64,000 nucleotides of DNA from Halobaculum sp. XH14 (lineage in GTDB: Archaea; Halobacteriota; Halobacteria; Halobacteriales; Haloferacaceae): positions 1,054,001 through 1,118,000 of the forward strand of contig NZ_CP134949.1 of NCBI RefSeq assembly GCF_032116555.1, read 5' to 3'. The notes beneath the pieces are model-generated. The model was not told where the DNA came from. It saw only the letters and a program-made list of their open reading frames with translations, and made no database searches. The position numbers were made by a program, and so were the translations under genes. Of this stretch, positions 8,634 to 18,967 are shown piece by piece (the stretch's first letter is position 1; each line of letters begins with the position of its first letter).

Positions 8634-8958
8634 GCTCGACAGTGGCTACGGACACCTTGCTCATCAAACTATTCTATAATGTCATTACTGGCCGAGCGGA
8701 ATTTGCCGGGCCGAGCGTTGAACCATCCCGCGATTAATCCCGAGCTTTAGCGCCGTAAGGACTCGTTTAACGGGCCGTTAAGCGGGTCATAATCGGCTCA
8801 ATAATATACCACCTTGGTACCGTTGGTGTGTTGATAGCAACCACTCCGGTCGGGCGACACGACCGAGCGTTCGGAGGAATGCTCGGGTGGGTGATCGGGG
8901 TTCCCGCGGTCGGGACTCCGGTGTCGGGTGTCGCCGGGCTATCCAGGCTCATACACAC
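8634..8958 (+). promoter_or_regulatory. divergent promoter region and long leader of the giant surface-protein gene
   Basis: An AT-rich block with a TATA-like AATAATATA at 8800-8808. It predicts transcription from about 8830, leaving a leader of some 125 bases before the ATG at 8959, unusual in a genome with many leaderless genes. The inverted repeat TTAACGG-G-CCGTTAA (8767-8781) lies about 20 bases upstream of the box, where an activator would bind. The leader can fold through CGGTC/GACCG and CTCCG/CGGAG pairings (8847-8875). ATTATAGAAT on the reverse strand (near 8672-8681) could serve the divergent DUF7344-type gene. Confidence 0.55.
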
Positions 8959-11900
8959 ATGACACAGGACTATTCACGCAAGACGCGGGCGCTCGTACTG
9001 GCGGTACTGATGACGACTTCCGTGTTCGCGGGGGTCGCCGCGTTCGGTGGAACGGCAGTTGCGGCTACGGCGAACACCGCGACGATCACGGTGGATGACG
9101 ACGGGTCGGCTGATCACTCGACGATCCAGGCCGCGATTGACGCCGCCTCACCAGGTCAAACGATTCACGTGAAGGCGGGAACGTATAATGAGCAGCTCAC
9201 GGTCGACAGCTCCGTGACGATCGTCGGTGCAGGGGAGGGTGCAACGACGATCGACGGTGGACTGAAAGTCGATAGCGCCGTCACGGGTCTGACGATACGG
9301 AACCTGACGATGGCCGGGAACCGTGGGGCATCCCGGACGTTGTACAGTACTTCGACGTTGACCGATCTTACCGTTTCGAACGTCACGTTCGACGGCCAGG
9401 ACTCGGTCGGATTCGCCATCTACGGAAACGACTTCGCGGGTGACGTCGAGATCACGCACAGCACGTTCACCGGCTACAACGATGCCTCGCAGTGGGCGAC
9501 CGTCTACGTGTCGACGAAGACGGGCATCGGGGACGTCGAGTTCTCCTCCAACGACGTCACCGACAACACCGGGATGGTCAACTTCAACGGGAACGAAGCC
9601 GCGAGCTCGGACCGGATCGACTCGCTGACCGTCACGGACAACACGTTCACCGGAACCGTGCTCGATAGCGGTGGAGCGTCCGCTGCCGCGCTGTCGGTAA
9701 AGGACGCGGACGACAGCACCATCTCGGGTAACGAGTTCAGCGGGAACTACGCCGACTTCCACTACGCGAACGCGAGCGTGCAGACGAGCGCGATCCTCGC
9801 CAACAACGACTTCCAGGCGGATGCCGTCCAGTTCAACACCTCGAACGGCTACGTCGTCTACCCGAGTTCTTCGGCCGCTCGCACCGCGCTAGCGAGCGAC
9901 GACGCGACCTACGCGGAGAACGTCGAGACGGGTGACTTCCTCGTCGCGGACGGCATGTCGATCCAGACGGCGATTGATTCGGCCGACGCGGGCGATGAAA
10001 TCCGTGTCGCCACGGGAACCTACGACGGGTTTATCGTCGACAAGGACGTTACCGTTACCGGCGAGGGAGCCGACGTCCTCATTGACGGTGGGGCCGACAT
10101 CCGCGCGGACGCGGCGACGCTCCGGAACGTCACCTGGGACGACACCTACACTGGCAGCGGACCGCTGGTGAACGTCTCCGGGGACGAGGTTCTGCTCGAA
10201 CACATCGAATTGGACAACGTTCCGACGAACCACGGCTCGTCGATCGTGATCCGGGGGGACAACGTTACTCTCACCGAGAGTACGCTGGTGCGTGGCGGTG
10301 ACGGCGGGTTCGCGCTCATCCATCTCTTCAGAGGGCCGAACTCGGTCGTGGCGACCGGATCGCCTACCGGCGTCGAGATCACGGATAACGTCATCAGCGG
10401 CGGCGACGTCGGAGTGTTCCTCCAGGCCGACCAGTCGGTCACGATCGAGGACAACGAGATCACTCCGGCTTCCAGCGACGACGATGCGATCTGGGTGACC
10501 GGGGTCGCCTACGGCTCACTCTCCGCGGACGCGACGCTGAACATCGAGAACAACGGCGAGCTGGTGGAGGTGAACAACGCGACGACCGGGACGGTCCACT
10601 ACATGACGTCCGTGTCGGCGGCGTTCACGAGCGACCAGTCGCCCATCACCGAGGGTAGCACGGTGTCGATTCCCGACGGAACGTACACGCTCTCGGAGCG
10701 GGCCGAGATTCCCGCCGACAACGTCACCGTCGAAGGGGAGTCTCAGGCGGGCGTCGTGATCGACGGCTCCGGCGTCCCGTGGCCAATCTACGCCCACAAC
10801 AAGAGCGACCTGACGCTCCGCAACTTCACGCTCTACGGAACCGAGCAACCGAACAGCGACGATTCGATCAAGGTCGCGTTCGCGGACGGCCTGACGATAG
10901 AGAACGTCGCGGTGAACGGCTCCGACGGCAACGAAATCGACCTGAACAACGTCCGGAACGCGTCACTCAGGAACCTCGAAGCAAACGGTGAGGACACCGC
11001 GGGCGTCGGCGTCGGGCTCACCGCGGTCCAGAACGCCACGCTGGAGAACGTCGACACGCGGAACAACAGCTGGGGCGGCGTCGGGCTGTACGACGTCGCC
11101 TCGGACGTCTCATCCCCCACGGGCTGGACGCTGATCGAGAACTCCGGAGACGTAACCATCGCGGGGACGAGCGACCTGTCGGAGAGCGTTTCCCTCTACT
11201 CCGATCAGGAGTACGGAGGCACCCTCGGTGATCTGTACGCGCCCGACTACGAGTACGCGGTCGAGAACCCGGACCACAGGGAGAACGTGGATCAGCGGGG
11301 CGAGGACTTCGTCTACTTCCACAGGACGGAAGCCGACGCGATCGCGTACGCACGCGGCCTCGACAACAACCAGAGTTCGACGGTCCGGACGCTGAGCAAG
11401 GACGGATCGGGCGAGATCGACCTCGGATCGACGTTCGTCGTCGAGGACGGGATGTCCGTCCAGGCCGCGGTCGACGCGGCGGACGCGGGCGACACGATCC
11501 AGGTCCGCGAGGGGACCTTCGCGGGTGACATCACCGTCGACAAGCCGCTCACCATCGAGGGCGCGGGCGCGGACGCGACCGTCATCGACACGAACGGCGG
11601 CGGACACGCGTTCACCGTCTCCGCGTCGGACGTGACGATCAGCGGCCTCAACGCCACCAACGGCAACACGGGCATCGACGTGCCGCGGACCGCCGAAGTG
11701 TCGAACTTCCACCTCGAGAACGTCGTCCTCTCGGGGAACCAGTTCGGCGTCTACGTCCACGGGGACACCGTCAACACCGACGACACCGACAACGGCGAGT
11801 TCGACGGCGTTCACTTCGAGAACGTCCACATCACCGACAGCGTGGAGAAGGGGATGTACATCGAGAAGCTCTCGAACGCGACGTTCGATGGCGTCATCGT

Positions 11901-14900
11901 CGACGGCGTCACCAGCGACACCTACGGGTTCAACAACGGGATCGACATCAACCTCAAGGACGGCGACTACGAGAACGTCACCATCCGGAACTCGGTCGTC
12001 CGGAACGTCTCGAAGGGCACGCCGTACGACGGGACGGACTCGTTCTCGGCCGCCATCGCCATCAAGGCGCGCGACGACGAGAACAAGGACTACGGAGACG
12101 ACCCCGGAACCCTTGATGGCGTTACCATCGACAACGTCACCGTCGAGAACTCGTTCAACGGCCTGCGGTTCGGCGAGCCCGGATCGACGAACAACGAGCC
12201 GACGAACGTGACGGTCCGGGACTCCACGTTCCGGAACAACGTCGGCTACCACGTGTCCATCGAGACGGAGTCGCTGAACCTCAGTGACGCGGTCACGACC
12301 TCGAACAGCTTCGGGAAGCAGGTCCTGCTCGCGGAGGGCCAGCCCGAGGACCGTGCGGACTTCACCGGCGGCATCTGGGCGAACATCGGCGACGCCGTCG
12401 AGTCGGCCGAGAACGGCGACTACGTCGTCATTGGGGCCGCCACGTACGACGAGACGGTTCGGATCAACACGGACAACGTCACGATCATCGGAGCGCCCGG
12501 CGCGACGATCGCGCCGTCCGACCAGACGATGGCGTCCACGAGTCGCGACCGCATCATCGACACCGATCGCCATTCGAACGTGACGATCCAGGGGCTCACC
12601 ATCGTCGGCACGGGAACCAAGATCGATGATCCCGTCGGCGTGACGCTCTGGGGCGCGAACAACACGGTCGAGGACGTCACGATTGAGAACGTCCTGACCG
12701 CGGTTCAGACCGCGTCAGGCGGCTCCGACAACGCGACGGTTCGGGACGTGACGGCCGTCAACGTCGGCGTCGGTATCAGCGTCCAGTCGAACGATACCGA
12801 GGTCACCTCGAGTTCGGTCGAGAATGCGAGCATCTCCGGAATCGGGGTTCTCAACGGCCGTGAGGACGTCCGCCTGATCGGGAACGAACTGACCAACGTT
12901 GACGGACCGGCTGTCAAGGTCAGCGACCACCTCGACACGACGAGCGGATCGGTCCGGATGCTCAACAACGTGTTCGGAAACGACACCGACGGGGTGAACA
13001 ACGCCGGCGGCGTTTCAGTCAACGCGACGTTCAACTACTGGGGCAGCCCAGCGGGACCGAACGCATCCGGGAACACCTACAACTCGGACGCACAGGGTGT
13101 CAACGTCACCGGCGACGTAACGTTCACGCCGTGGCTCGACAGTTCGCCCTCGACCGGATCGCCGGCCACCGGTATCGCTCCCGTGATCAACACGGACACC
13201 AACGAGACGTACGCCTCCATCCAGGCGGCAGTCAGCGACGCGAGTTCGGGTGACACGATCTACGTCACAGCGGGAACGTACGACGAGTTCGTCGACATCA
13301 GTGCGAACAACGTCACGATCGTCGCTGAGGACGGTGCGAAGATTGCGCCGTCCGAGTCGACGATAGCGAACCAGAACAGTCGTGCCTGGCTCGTTGACCT
13401 GCGTGGGCACTCGAACGTGACGATCGACGGACTCGCGTTCGAGGGCAACGGCACTGACTCCCTCGTCGGTGTGGCAGTGAACGGGGAGAACGCCACCGTA
13501 CACGGTGCTACCATCGAGAACGTTCTCACCGGCATCCAGACGCACTCGAAGTGGGATCTGGCGAACAACACGTTCGGGGAGAGCTCCTCCGACGGGGCCA
13601 GGATCCTGAACAACGACATCCACAACGTGGAGTACGGGATCAGCATCCAGTCGAACGAGGCGATCGTCTGGAACAACTCGATTTCGGACGCCAACTCCGG
13701 GGTTGCGGTCCTCAACGGCCGCGACAACGTCGTCGTGATCGAGAACGACTTCGCCGCCCTCAACGAGACGGCGGTCGGAATCAGTGACGGCTTCGTGAAG
13801 GACGGCTCGGTCGTCACGACCGGATCCGTCGAGGTGCACTGGAACGATCTCAGTGGCGGCACGCACGGAGTCAACAACACTGCCGGCGTCGACGTCAACG
13901 CCACCCACAACTACTGGGGAGCGCCGACCGGGCCCGCCGGCGAAGGGCCCGGCGCGGGCGCGAACGTCAGCGAGAACGTCACGATCGTTCCGTTCTACAC
14001 GGACGCGGCGCTGACCGAACTCTCGACCGAGCCGCCGCGACTCTCGGCCGTCTCGCTGATCGACGAGACCGACGGCAACGGCGTGGTCGACTCGGGTGAC
14101 GTACTCAACGTGAGCGCACGTGTAGAAGACGGAAGCGGCGTCGACACCGTCGTCGTCGACGCCCAGCCGTTCGGCGGCAGCGGGACGCTGGCGCTGACCG
14201 ACGAAAACGACGACGGCGTCTACGACGCGGCGTTCACGGTCGACGCCGACGCGGCGACTTCACCCGACAGCAGCTTGTCGCTGGGGGTGACCGCCACCGA
14301 CGCCGGCGGCGCGAACGCCAGCGCGTCGACCAACGCCGTCACGCTCGAGACCGACTCGGAGACGACGACGACCTACACCGTCTCGGACACCAGCCCGCTA
14401 AGTTCCGAGGTGGTCTCGGTGAACGTCACCGTCGCCAACGTCGGCAACCGCTCGGCCGACCGGACCGTCACGCTGCTGGTCGACGGTTCGGCGGTCGCGA
14501 CCCGCTCGGTCTCGGTGGCCGAGGGTGCCAACCGGACGGTGACCTTCGAGCGGAAGTTCGCCTACGGCGAGCACGTCGTCACCGTCAACGACTCGGTGAG
14601 CACGCTGGTGAACACGACGGTCACCGCCGTGCGGCCGACCAACCCGAACGCCGACGTGGCGATCACCTCGCCGAACGCGGGCGAGTCCTTCGCCAGCGAC
14701 TCGGTCACCGTGGAGTACGACCTGACCGACGTCGACTCCGGCATCGCGAACCTCACCTACGCGGTCGACGGCGGGTCGGCGACGACCGTCACCGACCTGA
14801 CCCGGTCCAACGTCACCCTGACCGCGCTCCCGGACGGTGAGCACACCGTCACCCTGACGCTCGTGGACAACATCGACAACACGGTCGCGAGCGACACCGT

Positions 14901-17817
14901 CACGTTCGACGTCGACTCCACGGAGCCGGTCGTGACGATCCAGCCCGGACGGGACGGGAACGTCAGCGCGAACCGGTCGGTCGACGTCGACCTCGCGGTC
15001 GACGAGGAGAACCCGGGAACCGCGACGTTCGAGGTCCGGGACGGCGGAACGACCGTCTACAGCGAGGACGTGAGCGACGAACTCGCCGACGGCTCCGAGA
15101 CGCTGACCTGGGACGCGACGAACGACGCCGGCGACAAGGTTGCGACGGGCGAGTACGACCTCGTCCTGAACGCGACCGACGCGGGCGGGCTCTCGAACGA
15201 GACGACCGCGACGGTCAGCGTGGACAACACGCCGGCCTCGGTCACCAGCATCACGCCGGACACGACCGACCTCGGCAGCGGTGACTCGGTGACCGTCACG
15301 GTCGACGCGACCGACGCCCACTCGGGCGTCTCGAACGTCTCGGTGACGCTCGTCGCCGACGACGTGAACTACCGGACGACCGCCGACGCGACCCGGAGCG
15401 GCGGGTCGTGGGAAGCGACGTTCGACGTCGCGAACCTCTCGGTCGACGGGAGCTACAGCGTGCACGCGACCGCGACCGACGCGGCGGACAACGATGGAAC
15501 GGACGTGAACGCGGGCGCCCTCGACGTGGACACGACCGCGCCGACGGTGAGCGCGATCATCGACACGAAGAACGACACTCACGGGTACGTGAACGTCACA
15601 GTCGCCGACGACGTGGCGGGCACGGGCGATATTGGACTCAACCTGACTCGCGGAGGAAATTCGGTGACCGTCACTGGCCTCTCCCAGGTAGATAGCTCGA
15701 ACACGTACTCTGGGACATTCCCCCTCAGCTCCGGCAATTACGTTCTCGAGGCCAACGCGACCGACGCGGCCGGAAACCTCGGAAACGCCACCGCGAGCGC
15801 GAACATCACGGCCGGCCTGAACGGGCCCGCCGGTGACACGAAAACGATCTCCGGAGCGGACGGCACGGAGATCGAATTCAACTTCAACGAGTCCTACTCC
15901 GACGGGCAGGCCGCGCTCACTACGTCCGGGACGGCGCTCGCTGACCTCGGGACCAACGTGGGGTCGACGTTCCTCAACGGCGAACTCAACGAGAACCTCA
16001 CCGACGCGCTCGACAACGCGACGATCCGCATCCCGGTTCAGGGCAACGTGCCCGACGGGGTCGACGAGGAGAACGTCACCATCAGCCGGTACAACGAGAC
16101 CGCCGGCGAATGGGAGCAGCTCGATACGACGGTCGAGGGTGACTACTTCGTCACCACGGTGGAGCACTTCTCCACCTACGGGCCGGTGAACCCCGACACG
16201 ACGGCGCCGAGCATCGACGCCTCCGACGTGTCGCCCACCTCGCCCACCTACAGCACTGACACGGTCGACGTGACCGTCGAGTACAGCGACAACAACAACG
16301 TCGACGCCGGGAACGTCACCGTCCGGTTCGACGGCACGGACGTGACCGCCGCCGCCGCGACGAGCGTCTCGCCGACCGAGGTGACCTACTCGGCCAGCGG
16401 CCTCGTCGGCTCGGGGACCCACTGGCTGAACGTCACCGTGGTCGACACGGCCGGCAACAGCGAGACCAGCAACGTCAGCTTCATCGTGCCCGAGGACACC
16501 GAAGCGCCGGACGTGACCGCCGAATTCGCGGACTCGTACGCCTACGGCACGACCACGGTCCCGATCGAGTTCAGCTTCGACGACGCGCTGAGCGGGGTCG
16601 ACGCGAGCAGCGTGACGCTGACCGTGGACGGGACGAAGGTCGCCGACGCGGACGCGACGATCACCGAGGACGGCGTGCAGTACGACGCGACCGGGCTCGC
16701 GTCCGGAAGCCACACCGCGAAGGTGACCGTCTCGGACGAGGACGGGAACCCGGTGACCGAAACCGTTTCGTTCACCATCGCGAGCGACACCGACACCCCG
16801 CGGGTGACCGACTCGACGATCTCGCCGACGCCCGACGACGGCGTCCTGGCGCTCGGGACCACGCAGGCAACGATCAGCTTGGACTACACCGACGACACCA
16901 GCAGTATCGACGCGGGCGCCGTCGAGGTCACCTTCGACGGCACGGACGTCACGGACGAGGCGGTCGTCACCGCCACCGGGCTCGAGTACACGGCCGTCGG
17001 GCTCGAGAACGGCAGCAGCTACACCCTCTCGGCGAAGATCGTCGACGACGGGGGCAACACGATCACCGAGAACGTGACGGTCGAGGTCGCCGCCCCGCCG
17101 TCCGACGACTCCGGTAGCGTCGGTGGGACGACCGGTTCCACCGGCGGCAGCGGCTCGGCACCGACGAGCCGCGTGACGACCTCGCTCGTCGGCGGGCAGG
17201 CTCACATGACAGTCGGCGGGAGCGTCTCCGACGTGAGCATCCACTTCAGCGGGGGCGGCAGCGGGGGTTCGGTCTCCGCACAGCCGCTCTCCGAGCGGCC
17301 CGACTCCGTCCCGGCGATTCCCGACGCCGACGGCTTCGCGTACGTCGACCTGAGCGTGCCCGCCGACCGGGCCGACGCCAGCGCCACGCTGGAGTTCACG
17401 GTCAAGTCGAACGCCATCGGCGACACGGCCCCGAGCCAGCTCACCGTCTACCACTACGGCGACGGCGAGTGGTCGGCCCTGGAGACGACGGTCGTCTCCT
17501 CGGGCGGCGGGGAGGTCGTGCTGGAAGCCACGACGCCCGGCTTCTCGCTGTTCGCGGTCGGCGCACAACAGCAGCAGACCGACCAGCCGGACGACACGAC
17601 TGACGCGCCCGACGACACGACGGACCAGCCGGACGACACCACCGACGCGCCGGACGACACGACGGACCAGCCCGACGACGGCACGGACGCGCCCGACGAC
17701 ACGACCGACGAGCCGGTCCAGGAGCCCGGCGGGTTCGACTTCGGCGCGCTCGCCGTGATCCTGCTGGTCATCGTCGTGCTCGTCGCCGGATACGCAGTCT
17801 GGACCCGGGCCGAGTAA
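8959..17817 (+). CDS. giant beta-helix surface protein with Ig-like domains and PGF-pre-PGF region
   Basis: A 2,952-residue secreted protein. The first 35 residues are a haloarchaeal S-layer-type signal peptide (RKTRALVLAVLMTTSVFAG, cut near AVAAT). Six parallel beta-helix modules begin near residues 44, 326, 550, 825, 1137 and 1410, each with a pattern like IQAAIDAA..G..I.V..GTY. Modules 5 and 6 end in matching NYWG blocks. Next come a CARDB-like domain (about 1805-1885), Ig-like repeats, and two PGF-pre-PGF-like segments (about 2290-2415 and 2715-2870). Six QPDDTTD-type repeats form a stalk, and a single membrane helix forms the end. There are very many N-glycosylation sequons. It is likely an adhesin or carbohydrate-binding surface fibre. 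The start at 8959 fits the signal peptide. Confidence 0.9.
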   Translation: MTQDYSRKTRALVLAVLMTTSVFAGVAAFGGTAVAATANTATITVDDDGSADHSTIQAAIDAASPGQTIHVKAGTYNEQLTVDSSVTIVGAGEGATTIDGGLKVDSAVTGLTIRNLTMAGNRGASRTLYSTSTLTDLTVSNVTFDGQDSVGFAIYGNDFAGDVEITHSTFTGYNDASQWATVYVSTKTGIGDVEFSSNDVTDNTGMVNFNGNEAASSDRIDSLTVTDNTFTGTVLDSGGASAAALSVKDADDSTISGNEFSGNYADFHYANASVQTSAILANNDFQADAVQFNTSNGYVVYPSSSAARTALASDDATYAENVETGDFLVADGMSIQTAIDSADAGDEIRVATGTYDGFIVDKDVTVTGEGADVLIDGGADIRADAATLRNVTWDDTYTGSGPLVNVSGDEVLLEHIELDNVPTNHGSSIVIRGDNVTLTESTLVRGGDGGFALIHLFRGPNSVVATGSPTGVEITDNVISGGDVGVFLQADQSVTIEDNEITPASSDDDAIWVTGVAYGSLSADATLNIENNGELVEVNNATTGTVHYMTSVSAAFTSDQSPITEGSTVSIPDGTYTLSERAEIPADNVTVEGESQAGVVIDGSGVPWPIYAHNKSDLTLRNFTLYGTEQPNSDDSIKVAFADGLTIENVAVNGSDGNEIDLNNVRNASLRNLEANGEDTAGVGVGLTAVQNATLENVDTRNNSWGGVGLYDVASDVSSPTGWTLIENSGDVTIAGTSDLSESVSLYSDQEYGGTLGDLYAPDYEYAVENPDHRENVDQRGEDFVYFHRTEADAIAYARGLDNNQSSTVRTLSKDGSGEIDLGSTFVVEDGMSVQAAVDAADAGDTIQVREGTFAGDITVDKPLTIEGAGADATVIDTNGGGHAFTVSASDVTISGLNATNGNTGIDVPRTAEVSNFHLENVVLSGNQFGVYVHGDTVNTDDTDNGEFDGVHFENVHITDSVEKGMYIEKLSNATFDGVIVDGVTSDTYGFNNGIDINLKDGDYENVTIRNSVVRNVSKGTPYDGTDSFSAAIAIKARDDENKDYGDDPGTLDGVTIDNVTVENSFNGLRFGEPGSTNNEPTNVTVRDSTFRNNVGYHVSIETESLNLSDAVTTSNSFGKQVLLAEGQPEDRADFTGGIWANIGDAVESAENGDYVVIGAATYDETVRINTDNVTIIGAPGATIAPSDQTMASTSRDRIIDTDRHSNVTIQGLTIVGTGTKIDDPVGVTLWGANNTVEDVTIENVLTAVQTASGGSDNATVRDVTAVNVGVGISVQSNDTEVTSSSVENASISGIGVLNGREDVRLIGNELTNVDGPAVKVSDHLDTTSGSVRMLNNVFGNDTDGVNNAGGVSVNATFNYWGSPAGPNASGNTYNSDAQGVNVTGDVTFTPWLDSSPSTGSPATGIAPVINTDTNETYASIQAAVSDASSGDTIYVTAGTYDEFVDISANNVTIVAEDGAKIAPSESTIANQNSRAWLVDLRGHSNVTIDGLAFEGNGTDSLVGVAVNGENATVHGATIENVLTGIQTHSKWDLANNTFGESSSDGARILNNDIHNVEYGISIQSNEAIVWNNSISDANSGVAVLNGRDNVVVIENDFAALNETAVGISDGFVKDGSVVTTGSVEVHWNDLSGGTHGVNNTAGVDVNATHNYWGAPTGPAGEGPGAGANVSENVTIVPFYTDAALTELSTEPPRLSAVSLIDETDGNGVVDSGDVLNVSARVEDGSGVDTVVVDAQPFGGSGTLALTDENDDGVYDAAFTVDADAATSPDSSLSLGVTATDAGGANASASTNAVTLETDSETTTTYTVSDTSPLSSEVVSVNVTVANVGNRSADRTVTLLVDGSAVATRSVSVAEGANRTVTFERKFAYGEHVVTVNDSVSTLVNTTVTAVRPTNPNADVAITSPNAGESFASDSVTVEYDLTDVDSGIANLTYAVDGGSATTVTDLTRSNVTLTALPDGEHTVTLTLVDNIDNTVASDTVTFDVDSTEPVVTIQPGRDGNVSANRSVDVDLAVDEENPGTATFEVRDGGTTVYSEDVSDELADGSETLTWDATNDAGDKVATGEYDLVLNATDAGGLSNETTATVSVDNTPASVTSITPDTTDLGSGDSVTVTVDATDAHSGVSNVSVTLVADDVNYRTTADATRSGGSWEATFDVANLSVDGSYSVHATATDAADNDGTDVNAGALDVDTTAPTVSAIIDTKNDTHGYVNVTVADDVAGTGDIGLNLTRGGNSVTVTGLSQVDSSNTYSGTFPLSSGNYVLEANATDAAGNLGNATASANITAGLNGPAGDTKTISGADGTEIEFNFNESYSDGQAALTTSGTALADLGTNVGSTFLNGELNENLTDALDNATIRIPVQGNVPDGVDEENVTISRYNETAGEWEQLDTTVEGDYFVTTVEHFSTYGPVNPDTTAPSIDASDVSPTSPTYSTDTVDVTVEYSDNNNVDAGNVTVRFDGTDVTAAAATSVSPTEVTYSASGLVGSGTHWLNVTVVDTAGNSETSNVSFIVPEDTEAPDVTAEFADSYAYGTTTVPIEFSFDDALSGVDASSVTLTVDGTKVADADATITEDGVQYDATGLASGSHTAKVTVSDEDGNPVTETVSFTIASDTDTPRVTDSTISPTPDDGVLALGTTQATISLDYTDDTSSIDAGAVEVTFDGTDVTDEAVVTATGLEYTAVGLENGSSYTLSAKIVDDGGNTITENVTVEVAAPPSDDSGSVGGTTGSTGGSGSAPTSRVTTSLVGGQAHMTVGGSVSDVSIHFSGGGSGGSVSAQPLSERPDSVPAIPDADGFAYVDLSVPADRADASATLEFTVKSNAIGDTAPSQLTVYHYGDGEWSALETTVVSSGGGEVVLEATTPGFSLFAVGAQQQQTDQPDDTTDAPDDTTDQPDDTTDAPDDTTDQPDDGTDAPDDTTDEPVQEPGGFDFGALAVILLVIVVLVAGYAVWTRAE
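17581..17706 (+). repeat. six 21-base repeats encoding an Asp-Thr stalk
   Basis: Six consecutive 21-base units encode alternating DQPDDTT and DAPDDTT heptads near the C-terminus of the giant surface protein, just before its membrane helix. The fifth unit has DDGT in place of DDTT. The segment is acidic and Thr-rich, like the O-glycosylated stalks of haloarchaeal S-layer proteins, and likely holds the domains away from the membrane. Copy number could vary between strains by slippage. Confidence 0.9.
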
Positions 17818-17847
17818 CCGACGCTCGGACCGCGGGTTTCGGCGCGT

Positions 17848-18741
17848 TCAGGTCGCCGGAGACGAGATGTCCATTTTCCGGGGTGCGATCTGGAAGGTGA
17901 CGTACGGGACGATGTAGCCGAAGCAGTAGCCCAGCAGGTGCAAGAACAGGTTGAGGACGGTGCCGTCGCCGGTCACCACGTTCGGGAACGCTGCGAACTG
18001 GAGCAGGACGAACACGCAGGTGCCGAGCGCGAGCACCGGGAGCGGGTCACGCTCGCGGCCGCCGTCGGCCCGAACGTGGCCGAGCGGGACGGTGCGACTC
18101 CCGAGCAGGCTGTGGACGCACAGCCCCACCACGACGAGGTTCGCCGCGCCGACGAGCAGGCTCTCGACACCCGGCGGTACCGCCCTGAACGTGATGACGG
18201 TCGCACCCATGAAGAACGGGAGCGGCGACCGCGAGAGGTTCGCGCCGGGGACCGTGTCGTCGAAGTAGCCCGCCAGCGCGTGGGGAAGGAACCCGAGGAA
18301 CGCCATGTTGAGCCCGGAGAACCCGAAGCCGATCCGCGGCCTGGTGAGCAGGACGTTCATCGCCGAGAGCGCGAACGGGAACGCGACCAGCACGGTGAGG
18401 AACGTGACGAAAAATCGGCCCCGGTGGCCGCTCCGAACGCTCACGAACCAGGCGAGCGGGACAACCGTGAGATACACGGCAATGTTCGTCAACAGGTGTC
18501 CCGAACCCAGGTGGACGAAGTGGGAGGTGTACATCGTCACCACCGTCGGCTCGACGTACGAGAGCGTGAACGAGAGCCGAACCGGCCGCGGAAGCGACGC
18601 GACGCCGAGCAGCAGCGCCGGCACTCCCAGTATCGTAGCGACGTCGAGCGGTGACGCGCCGCCGCGTCGGAGGGGCGAGCGCAGTCCGCCCACGCTATCG
18701 ACCTCCCCGGGCCGGCCCGGTGCCCGCACTCGCCGCTCCAC
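17848..18741 (-). CDS. rhomboid-family intramembrane serine protease
   Basis: A membrane protein of up to 297 residues with about six or seven helices. Rhomboid features are present: FVHLGSGHLLTNIAVYL (the HxxxN element), the catalytic serine in GFGFSGLNMAFLGF, and the partner His in LNLFLHLLGYCFGYIVPY followed by GYxxG. Rhomboids cut membrane-anchored proteins within the bilayer. The N-terminus is uncertain: the first possible codon is GTG and the first 35 residues look non-conserved. It converges on the giant surface-protein gene (31 bases between stops); any role in processing that protein is speculative. Confidence 0.85.
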   Translation of the reverse strand: MERRVRAPGRPGEVDSVGGLRSPLRRGGASPLDVATILGVPALLLGVASLPRPVRLSFTLSYVEPTVVTMYTSHFVHLGSGHLLTNIAVYLTVVPLAWFVSVRSGHRGRFFVTFLTVLVAFPFALSAMNVLLTRPRIGFGFSGLNMAFLGFLPHALAGYFDDTVPGANLSRSPLPFFMGATVITFRAVPPGVESLLVGAANLVVVGLCVHSLLGSRTVPLGHVRADGGRERDPLPVLALGTCVFVLLQFAAFPNVVTGDGTVLNLFLHLLGYCFGYIVPYVTFQIAPRKMDISSPAT

Positions 18742-18967
18742 GCCGGCTGCTCGTGAACCCGGTCACACGCGTTCGACTGCGGACGGAGGGTGGTTCGCTC
18801 GCCCCGCGGCTCTGAAACCGCATGATGCTCTGATGTCCCGACCGAGCCCGTCAGGGCTTATCTACGCTCCGCCCGAATTATCGGAGCTGATACCATTCTT
18901 CGCCGGGGCCCGGTGTCGGGACTCAGTTCCGAGAGACTTACCCACACACCGACCGTAGCCGCCCGCA

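Noticed and set aside
14398-17568. A 1,056-residue open frame antisense to the giant surface gene
   Set aside because: It is rich in Arg, Val and Asp without domain structure, mirrors the codon pattern of the real gene, and is typical of high-GC antisense frames. Other long antisense frames (11110-12573, 57443-59335, 59360-61069) were dropped for the same reason.
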